A DNA stretch of 35,483 bases from an uncultured Eggerthellaceae bacterium (GTDB taxonomy: Bacteria; Actinomycetota; Coriobacteriia; Coriobacteriales; Eggerthellaceae): the NCBI GenBank assembly GCA_903789375.1, contig CAIFEB010000025.1, positions 1-35,483 of the forward strand, written 5' to 3'. Positions within the stretch are counted from its first letter, which is position 1, and each line of letters starts with the position of its first letter. Of this stretch, positions 24,404 through 30,408 are shown piece by piece. The notes beneath the pieces were generated by a model. That model was not told where the DNA came from, did not search any database, and saw only the letters and a list, made by a program, of their open reading frames with translations. The translations under genes were made by a program, and so were the position numbers.

Positions 24404-25528
24404 ATGCTTGGATATCTGACCAGCGATGTTGCCGTGGAGGCAGGGGCTTGCGCCGTGCAAGCCGAAGGTGTTGGCGTCGTGCTTCTGATCGCCTGGCTCT
24501 TGCTTGCAGAGGTGCTTGCCTCTCGATTTGGCGCGTGGGCGGAACGGCGATGCATGGCTCGTGCCGCCCACGCGGCTTCTGACGATGCGCGGTCGGGCGA
24601 TGGTTCGGTTGAGAATAAATCCGGGAATCCGGGTGAAGGCTCTGATAGGAGCCAGGCCGAAAGCCCCGCCGAAACCTCAGTTGGGAGTCAGGCCGATGCT
24701 CCGGCGGGGAATTCTGCTCGCAATGGACTCAGGGCTTCGGCGTGGAATTCGGCTTTCGACGGAGTTGGGAGTTCGGAGGGGAATTCTGCACTCAACGGAT
24801 TCGGGGATTCGATCGTGGATTCAATCGGGGATTCGGCCCTCAGCAGAGACGCGTATTCGGTTGAGGGAGAAAACGCGTACGCGATTGAATCTTCGATTCT
24901 CCGCCGAGCCGAAGAAGCAGCTCCGGGTTCGGCTGTCGGTCGAAGCGGAGGCTCTGTCGAGGAGCTCGTGGGCGGTATGCGGCATCGGAACCTGACGAAT
25001 CCGTGGCGCATCGCGGCCTGCGCGGCTGCGGGCGTTATCGGCGTGTGGACGCTGGCGTGGGGTGATTCTCTCATGGCGGCGGGACTTGCGCTTGCGGTGG
25101 TTCTCGTCATGGCGGAAGCGGTGCGCTGCGATGTGGCGCACCGCTTGGTGCCGCGCGAGCTCTGCGCGCTCATGGCGGTGGCTGGCGGAGCGTTCCAGCT
25201 GCTCGCGTTCGGATGGGCCACTTTCGCGGGCGCGCTCGTCTTCGCCGCATGCGCCATCGCGTTGTGCTGCGCGCTGTCTTTCCTCGTTCGTCGTTTGTCG
25301 GACGAAGAAGCGACGCCGCCGCTTGGAGGAGGTGATGTGCGCTGCATAGGCGCAATTGCTATTGCAACGGGAAGGGGCGCGTTTCTCGCGCTTAGCGCGG
25401 GTGCCATCGCGGCAGCCCTGTTCTGCACGGTGCGATTCGTCGTGCGCAGCCCGAACCGGCGTAAGCCGATCCCCCTTGCGCCGTTTCTCATGCTGGGGTT
25501 GATGGTAGGGCTGGTCGCGTGCTTGTGA
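24404..25528 (+). CDS. Tad prepilin peptidase (A24 aspartic peptidase) with a repeat linker
   Basis: A 374-residue membrane protease of the CpaA/TadV type that removes leaders from the Flp and TadE-like precursors encoded upstream. The two catalytic Asp are visible: Asp243 in RCDVAHRLVPREL and Asp311 in GGGDVR (GxGD motif), 68 residues apart as expected. Hydrophobic helices surround them. Unusually, an extra N-terminal helix (GVGVVLLIAWLLLAEVLAS) is joined to the peptidase core by ~130 Ser/Gly/Asn-rich residues with a 12-residue tandem repeat; normal CpaA/TadV proteins are ~150-170 residues. ATG 24404 lacks a good ribosome binding site; ATG 24380 and 24353 overlap the previous gene and are alternatives. 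The locus ends here. Confidence 0.82.
   Translation: MLGYLTSDVAVEAGACAVQAEGVGVVLLIAWLLLAEVLASRFGAWAERRCMARAAHAASDDARSGDGSVENKSGNPGEGSDRSQAESPAETSVGSQADAPAGNSARNGLRASAWNSAFDGVGSSEGNSALNGFGDSIVDSIGDSALSRDAYSVEGENAYAIESSILRRAEEAAPGSAVGRSGGSVEELVGGMRHRNLTNPWRIAACAAAGVIGVWTLAWGDSLMAAGLALAVVLVMAEAVRCDVAHRLVPRELCALMAVAGGAFQLLAFGWATFAGALVFAACAIALCCALSFLVRRLSDEEATPPLGGGDVRCIGAIAIATGRGAFLALSAGAIAAALFCTVRFVVRSPNRRKPIPLAPFLMLGLMVGLVACL
24650..24850 (+). repeat. 36-bp tandem repeat in the prepilin peptidase linker
   Basis: GAATTC recurs at 24709, 24745 and 24781, exactly 36 bases apart, with a degenerate GATTC copy near 24818. Upstream, two copies beginning AGCCAGGCCGA and AGTCAGGCCGA are also spaced by 36 bases. 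The encoded 12-residue units include NSARNGLRASAW, NSAFDGVGSSEG and NSALNGFGDSIV. Local base composition is less GC-rich than the flanking coding DNA. Confidence 0.75.
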
Positions 25529-25995
25529 CTGCAGTTTATACTGGCGGGGCGGCACGATGGTCCGCTCCAACGTCGTTGCACGCTCTCGATGGCGAAACGA
25601 GCCTGCGAAGGGGAGGGAGCAAGTTGTTGTGCGTTGTTGCCGCGCGTATCGCGCGCCTTCGATGACGATACGAGCCCATGAAGCGTGTCTGCTATTGGTG
25701 CAGGCCAACTGCTGGTCTTGCCGCATGTCCACGATGGCGAAGCTCAGCACTCGGGTGCATTTCTTCGCTGGCGAAGCGCTGCGTATGTGTATGTTCGCGA
25801 TGGCGAAGCCCGGCCGTTGAATGGATGCCTTCGATGGAGGAGATTCGCGGCTGGGCGCGTCCGTTGCAGCGCATACCACAGCTCCGCGCCGCCGCTGCGG
25901 ACGCAGCAAGGTGGTTGCATGGCATATGCGCGCATGGTGATGCGACGAACGGGCTTCGCCGGCGGCAAGCCCGTTCGCTCGATGAGACTAACGGT
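25529..25995. other. Non-coding gap between prepilin peptidase and ModE-like gene
   Basis: No credible gene. A short motif CGATGGCGAA is scattered at 25587, 25732 and 25798, with a CGCTGGCGAA variant at 25766. The right end holds the hairpin at 25948-25975. I see no strong terminator for the Tad operon. Confidence 0.45.
25948..25975 (-). terminator. Hairpin at the end of the ModE-like gene
   Basis: AACGGGCTT (25948-25956) and AAGCCCGTT (25967-25975) form a perfect 9-base stem, 20 bases after the stop of the minus-strand gene. A T-run is absent on the minus side, so termination is plausible but not certain. Confidence 0.45.
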
Positions 25996-26343
25996 TTAGT
26001 CTGAGAACTCTTCCTTGAAGCGGTCGACGGCATACTGTGACAGATCGGTGTCGAGCTTCATGTACGCGTCGAGCAGGCGGTCGCCCTCTTCGGTCAGCGT
26101 CGAGCCATGGGCGCCGTCGCGGTTGAGCAGCTGCACGCCAAGCGCTGCTTCGGTCTCCTTGATGATGCGCCAGGCCTTGCTGTACGCCATGTGCATGCCC
26201 TTCGCGGCGGCGTTCAACGAGCCCTTCTCGCGCACGCCGAGGCACAAATCGGCAATTCCCCTGCCATATACCGAGTTGCTGCTCGACTCTCCGCACATAA
26301 AGGAAAGGCGGATAATCGGCTTCAGATTCTTCAGATCGCTCAT
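25996..26343 (-). CDS. ModE-like winged-helix regulator (DNA-binding domain only)
   Basis: A 115-residue single-domain regulator. The core CLGVREKGSLNAAAKGMHMAYSKAWRIIKETEAALGVQLLNRDGAHGSTLTEEGDRLLDAYMKL matches the ModE N-terminal domain: a LysR-like helix-turn-helix with MAYSKAWRxIxxxE and the wing GGxxGGGxxLTxxG, here AHGSTLTEEG. The C-terminal molybdate-binding (MOP) domains of full ModE are absent, as in many stand-alone relatives that control molybdoenzyme genes. The effector, if any, is unknown. GAGGGA precedes the ATG. An AT-rich region with strong promoter elements lies upstream. Confidence 0.82.
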   Translation of the reverse strand: MSDLKNLKPIIRLSFMCGESSSNSVYGRGIADLCLGVREKGSLNAAAKGMHMAYSKAWRIIKETEAALGVQLLNRDGAHGSTLTEEGDRLLDAYMKLDTDLSQYAVDRFKEEFSD

Positions 26344-26371
26344 CGGGTCCCTCGTTCCCTGCGAGTTGATG

Positions 26372-26413
26372 ATTATAGCAATCAGAATATATATAACGGA
26401 TGGATAATGTCAA
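26372..26413 (-). promoter_or_regulatory. Promoter region of the ModE-like gene
   Basis: On the minus strand TTGACA (26408-26413) is followed after 16 bases by TATATT (26386-26391). A second candidate -10, TATAAT (26372-26377) with TG one base before it, lies further down. The transcript would have a short leader before the ATG at 26343. TATATAACG on the plus strand (26390-26398) overlaps the first -10. Confidence 0.65.
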
Positions 26414-26820
26414 CAGTTTTCGCAGTAAATCATCATTTTACATATCTGTTCATACCGAATCGTCACGATTCGTATCGATACGCGTTTTCATCTCGTCGCT
26501 GATGACAATTCACCTCAAATTGCACAATACCGCGTCATTGCGGCGTTGAACAGCCCAAAGCGTGCGGGATTCCCAGATTCTCGCGATGAGATTCGCGACG
26601 CTCGTTGTTACCAACGCTCGCTGTTGCTGAATGCTCTGCGGAAGGCGGCTCTTCGCAGAGCTCGCCGCTATCGACGCTTTGCGGAACGCGCGCACGTCTT
26701 GTTCGTCACGCGTTCGTTCGTCGGCGCAACGCGTGCTGCAGGCCCTTCGAAAACGCGAACGCGCGCAAGGACAGGACCAATTCGTCCATGTCACTTGCGC
26801 GCGTTCAAGATAGTGCGCGG
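26414..26820. other. Non-coding region between ModE-like gene and thrC
   Basis: No credible gene. The left ~100 bases are AT-rich and include two adjacent dyads: CGAATCG-TCA-CGATTCG (26456-26472) and the perfect palindrome CGTATCGATACG (26471-26482). The remainder is GC-rich with one IR, CTCTGCG/CGCAGAG near 26634-26660, and no obvious function. Confidence 0.5.
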
Positions 26821-26867
26821 AACAAGCCAGGTTGTGGCGGGTGCCTTGGCAGCGCAGCCTGGCTGTT
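26821..26867 (-). terminator. Hairpin after thrC
   Basis: AACAAGCCAGG and CCTGGCTGTT form a 9-10 base stem with one bulge and a 26-base loop, 32 bases after the thrC stop on the minus strand. The bases after it are not T-rich, so it is only a candidate terminator. Confidence 0.35.
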
Positions 26868-26898
26868 GGCTTCTGCCGCTGCTTCCGCAGACGGGACT

Positions 26899-28455
26899 CT
26901 ATCCCTGCTGCGCCCCGAGGAACGAGCAGACCGCGTTCTCGATGGCGTCGACCGTTCCGTCGATGACCTCGGTAAACCGGATGGGGCGATCATCGAGCTC
27001 GGCCAGCCCGGCGGGCACGGGACCCGCTCCCGTGCGCTCGGCCAGGAGCGCGTTCAGCTGGCAGCCCGTGAGCTTTGCCACCTCGTCGGGCAGCGACTCG
27101 TCGAGCGACAGGCCCTCGAGCGCCCGGTAGACGTTGTTGCCGAATTTCGCCCAGTGGGCCGTGCTCGCCACCAGGACGGGCACATCGTCGTCGCGCAGGT
27201 TCTCCGCCACGCGGTAAGCCACCGCGGTGTGCGGATCCAAAAGGTAGCCGTGCTTTTCGAAGACCTCCTTGATGGTGGCCAGGCAGGTCTCGTTGTCGAC
27301 GGCGTCGGCGCGGAACTCCGCCCGCAGCTTGCCGAACGTCTCGCGGTCGACGCGGAATGCGCGCGTGCTGTTGAGGTCGGCCATCCAGCCGGCGATGGCC
27401 TGCGCGTCGCGTCCGGTCAGCTCGAACAGCTGGCGCTCGAGGTTGGAGCTCACGAGGATGTCCATCGACGGCGACGGCGTCTTCACGAACGTGCGGTTGG
27501 AGATGTCGTAGGTGCCGGTGTTGATGAAGTCGGTCAGCACGCGGTTCTCGTTGCTCGCGCAGAACAGCTGCCGGATGGGCGCGCCGATGCGCTTGGCGTA
27601 GTACGCGGCCAGGATGTTGCCGAAGTTGCCGGTGGGCACGCACACGTCGATCGGGTCACCCTGGGCCACCTTGCCGTCGGCAACGAGCTGGGCGTATGCC
27701 GACAGGTAGTACACGATCTGCGGCATGAGGCGCCCCCAGTTGATGGAGTTTGCGCTCGAAAGCGCGATGCCGAACCGCTCGTGGATGTCCTTCGCGAACG
27801 TCGCGTCGCCGAACACGCGTTTGGCGCCCGTCTGGCAATCGTCGAAGTTGCCGCGCACAGCCCACACCTGGACGTTCTTTCCGCCCTGCGTTGCCATCTG
27901 CTTGTACTGGATGTCGCTCACGCCGCCTTCGGGGTACATGACGCCGATCGACACGCCGTCGACGTCGCGGAACCCCTCGAGCGCGGCTTTGCCGGTATCG
28001 CCCGAGGTGGCCACGAGGATCATGTGGTGGTCGTCCAGCTGGCCGCGGTCGCGCAGTACCTGCGCGCTCGTGCTGAAGAACCGGGGCAGGCACTGCAGCG
28101 CCATGTCTTTGAACGCGCTCGTGGGCCCGTGCCACAGCTCCAGGATGTGCGTCGAGTCATCGAGCGAGGTGATGGGGCAGATGGCGTCGGTGTCGAACTG
28201 GTCGCCGTAGGCGCCTTCGCAGACGGCGGTGAGCTGCTCGTCGGTGAGGTCGACGTCGAACGCGCGGTAGACGCGCGCCGCTCGCTGCGCATACGGCAGT
28301 TCGGCCAGCGCGCAGATCTCAGACACCGACAGAGACGGAATGCGCTCGGGAACGTACAGTCCGCCGCCTTCCGCAAGGCCGTCGATGACGGCTTCGGTGA
28401 AGGGAACGGGCTGGGTGCAAACGCCGCGCGTATCGATGTAGCGGTTGTCTGACAT
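26899..28455 (-). CDS. thrC: Threonine synthase
   Basis: A 518-residue PLP enzyme that converts O-phosphohomoserine to threonine and phosphate, the last step of threonine synthesis. The N terminus has the family signature YIDTRG; the PLP lysine is Lys116 in HGPTSAFKDMALQ. The phosphate-binding loop ATSGDTGKAALEGF and the VPTGNFGNILAAYYAKRIG segment follow. Its length is normal for the longer bacterial class (about 460-520). The ATG at 28455, with AGGAAGGA upstream, is preferred over an in-frame ATG at 28503 because the family begins MSDNRYIDTRG here. The gene stands alone; no other threonine gene is in the window. Confidence 0.96.
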   Translation of the reverse strand: MSDNRYIDTRGVCTQPVPFTEAVIDGLAEGGGLYVPERIPSLSVSEICALAELPYAQRAARVYRAFDVDLTDEQLTAVCEGAYGDQFDTDAICPITSLDDSTHILELWHGPTSAFKDMALQCLPRFFSTSAQVLRDRGQLDDHHMILVATSGDTGKAALEGFRDVDGVSIGVMYPEGGVSDIQYKQMATQGGKNVQVWAVRGNFDDCQTGAKRVFGDATFAKDIHERFGIALSSANSINWGRLMPQIVYYLSAYAQLVADGKVAQGDPIDVCVPTGNFGNILAAYYAKRIGAPIRQLFCASNENRVLTDFINTGTYDISNRTFVKTPSPSMDILVSSNLERQLFELTGRDAQAIAGWMADLNSTRAFRVDRETFGKLRAEFRADAVDNETCLATIKEVFEKHGYLLDPHTAVAYRVAENLRDDDVPVLVASTAHWAKFGNNVYRALEGLSLDESLPDEVAKLTGCQLNALLAERTGAGPVPAGLAELDDRPIRFTEVIDGTVDAIENAVCSFLGAQQG

Positions 28456-28976
28456 GGGATTGCGGTCCTTCCTCAGGCGGGCTTGGGCGAATCGCGGCGC
28501 CACGTGGGGCGGCGCGGGCTGAATCGTCTCCGTTTGACGGCCAGTATACTATGCGCATCTGCGGTCGCGGCAGTGCTGCGGGGTGCGCTCCATGGGCGGA
28601 ACAAACGCGGGGCGACGGCGAGCGGCGGGCCCGTTTTGCACGTTGAGGCAAAGCTTCGCCTGCCGAGCCGTCTTCGCCATCCGTTCGAGGCGTCAGTCAC
28701 TCGCGTTCGGCGCGTTCGCTCGACTCGGTTCGCAGGGCTTCGCGGCTCATCTTCGCAAGGAGGCAGACGCTCGATTGGCGGTCCATCTAGGACGTGCCGT
28801 CGTTGCCGTTCGCTTCCATCGCCCGTGGCGAAGTCGGCGAACCAACCTGTTTTCGACCGTTACGGGGGCTGTCTTTCCTGTTCATTCGCGCTTTACGGGC
28901 AGACTTCGCTGGTCAGGTTCGTTCGCTGTCCGCGCAACTCTGTCCCTGTGCAATCTCACCACATTTCGAAAAAAGC
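28456..28976. other. Non-coding divergent region between thrC and feo
   Basis: No credible gene is present. A TATACT (28543-28548, minus strand) is a possible thrC -10 box but lacks a good -35. The rest is GC-rich with many TTCGC words and no larger repeat that I can see. The feo promoter follows from 28977. Confidence 0.5.
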
Positions 28977-29006
28977 TTGCAGCATATGTCCCGCATAAAG
29001 TATACA
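28977..29006 (+). promoter_or_regulatory. Promoter of the feo operon
   Basis: TTGCAG (28977-28982) and TATACA (29001-29006) are separated by 18 bases in an AT-rich island. Transcription would start around 29013, inside the array of operator half-sites, and give a leader of about 350 bases before feoA. Confidence 0.6.
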
Positions 29007-29008
29007 AT

Positions 29009-29067
29009 GGCTAACAGTTAGATTTAGTTAACCGTGAGTTATGGCTAACGGTAAGGCGCAGTTAACC
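29009..29067. promoter_or_regulatory. DtxR/MntR-like operator array at the feo promoter
   Basis: Four half-sites alternate in orientation: GGCTAAC (29009), GTTAACC (29027), GGCTAAC (29043) and GTTAACC (29061), spaced 16-18 bases. A 16-base dyad GTTAGATTTAGTTAAC (29017-29032) shares the frame GTTAnnTTnnGnTAAC with the site at 33811-33826. GGTTAGGCTAACC-like half-sites are the known target of DtxR/IdeR repressors. The repressor at 34310 is the natural candidate. Confidence 0.65.
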
Positions 29068-29362
29068 CAAGGGCGGATTCTTGGCGAAGCCGGTGCGCTC
29101 GCCCGGGTCGCCGTCAAGCGGGTCCGGCTGAAGGTCCGACGCCGGGCGGATGCGTCTGACGTCGGGCGGGTGCATCCGGGCACGGGCAGTCAAACCGACC
29201 CGAGCAAAGGGCGGGCCGTGGGGCGGACTCCACCGCTGCCGACCGCTGCCGACCGCTGGCAGCTGCCGAGCCTGCAGCTGTCGAGCCTGCCACATGCAAG
29301 CCCGCACGGCGATGCCCGCAGAGCGGCGTGGCTGCCGAACGAACGCGAGGGAGGTGCTTTTT
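29068..29362 (+). other. Long leader of the feo operon
   Basis: About 300 bases with no credible gene. It has repeated GCTGCCGACC units at 29237-29260 and CAGCTGCCGAGCCTG/CAGCTGTCGAGCCTG (about 29270-29290). I cannot match it to a known riboswitch. Confidence 0.4.
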
Positions 29363-29611
29363 ATGGACGAAAACCTGACTCCTCTGTCCTTCGCCCGTCA
29401 GGGCGACACGGTCGAGGTCGCGCGGGTGCGCGGAAACGAGGACCTGCATCGGCGCCTCGAGAACCTCGGGTTCGTCTCCGGTGCGGCGGTGCGCATCATC
29501 GCTGACCAGGGCGGAAACCTGATCATCGCGGTCAAGGGCACGCGCGTGGCGGTCAACCGCGCAACGGCGGCGCGCATTCTCACCCGCCCGTCGAGCGGCG
29601 TGCGGGCATAG
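29363..29611 (+). CDS. feoA: FeoA domain protein (first copy)
   Basis: An 82-residue cytoplasmic SH3-like protein that assists FeoB in ferrous iron uptake. Recognisable FeoA features are LSFARQGDTVEVARVRGNEDLHRRLENLGFVSGAAVRIIADQGGNLIIAVKGTRVAVNRATAARILT, with the R(L)xxLGF.xGxxV core and the final A..I pattern. GAGGGAGG at about 29347-29354 supports the ATG at 29363. It is followed after 188 bases by a second, different FeoA, an arrangement common in anaerobic bacteria. The two differ clearly in sequence, so they probably form distinct contacts. Confidence 0.9.
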   Translation: MDENLTPLSFARQGDTVEVARVRGNEDLHRRLENLGFVSGAAVRIIADQGGNLIIAVKGTRVAVNRATAARILTRPSSGVRA

Positions 29612-29711
29612 GGCCTGCGGCGGCGGGCGAACGACCCGTGGCCCGCAGCGGCTTCGAGCTTGAGAACCCGCAGCGGTCCGCAAGCCCGCGGCCTCTCATT
29701 TCGGCACTGAT

Positions 29712-29753
29712 GCCGGTAGGCGGCGCGCAGCCGCCGACAAGGCCGGCGTTTTT
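29712..29753 (+). terminator. Terminator-like hairpin between the two feoA genes
   Basis: GCCGG (29712-29716) pairs with CCGGC (29743-29747) around an internal hairpin GGCGGC/GCCGCC, followed by TTTTT. It could stop or attenuate transcription into the second feoA and feoB, giving different amounts of the two FeoA proteins. Confidence 0.5.
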
Positions 29754-29799
29754 GCATAGGAAACGGTACGAACAGATGCGAACAAGGAAGGAGGGCAAC

Positions 29800-30042
29800 A
29801 TGGCGGAAACGAACACCCAGGTCAAAACGTTGCGCGATGTCCCCATCGGTGAAACGGCCAAGGTGCGTCGCCTCGTCGGCGAAGGCGCGCTCAAGCGCCA
29901 CATCATGGACATGGGCATCACCAAGGGCGTCGAGATTTTCGTGCGCAAGGTGGCTCCGCTCGGCGACCCGCTTGAAGTCACGGTGCGCGGCTACGAGCTG
30001 TCGCTGCGCAAGGCCGAAGCCGAGAGCATCCTCGTGGAGTAG
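29800..30042 (+). CDS. feoA: FeoA domain protein (second copy)
   Basis: An 80-residue FeoA family protein with TLRDVPIGETAKVRRLVGEGALKRHIMDMGITKGVEIFVRKVAPLGDPLEVTVRGYELSLRKAEAESILVE. This is closer to the classical FeoA consensus (RRLxDMGxTxGxxVxVxxxAPLGDPxxxxVRGYxLSLRxxEAxxI) than the first copy. GGAAGGAGGG before ATG 29800 is an excellent ribosome binding site. FeoB follows after 366 bases. Confidence 0.94.
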   Translation: MAETNTQVKTLRDVPIGETAKVRRLVGEGALKRHIMDMGITKGVEIFVRKVAPLGDPLEVTVRGYELSLRKAEAESILVE

Positions 30043-30408
30043 GCGATTCGACGGAGGCTCGTCGAGCGAGGCGCGAGGCAACGCCGTTCGAAAGCGCTGC
30101 CAACGAAGGTGCGCATCCGGTGCGGCCTGCGGCAACGCCTCGACGACGCTCGGCCGACCGTAGGCGCGAGTCAGTCGACGCAGGCTCCATCAACGGATGT
30201 GCCCGAGCTCCATCAGCGTACGCGTCCGAAGCCGCCAACGGCGGCATCCATCAAACCCGGCGAGCGCGGCTCCGGGCTGCCTTCGGCAGAAAACGCCGTG
30301 CACCTGGCACAACGCCGGGGGAAAGGAACCGGTCGCTTCTCCATCCCACCCGCATGGGCACCATGCGCGGTGCGCGGACGCGGCCATCAAACGAAAGGCA
30401 TGCAGACT
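30043..30408 (+). other. Gap between feoA and feoB
   Basis: The feoB frame is open back to 30109, but the encoded sequence is not protein-like and has no FeoB homology, so I treat this as non-coding. No terminator is visible, and co-transcription of feoA and feoB is likely. Confidence 0.5.

Noticed and set aside
26605-28452. A 615-residue plus-strand open frame across thrC
   Set aside because: It is antisense to threonine synthase, which has its PLP lysine motif and normal length.
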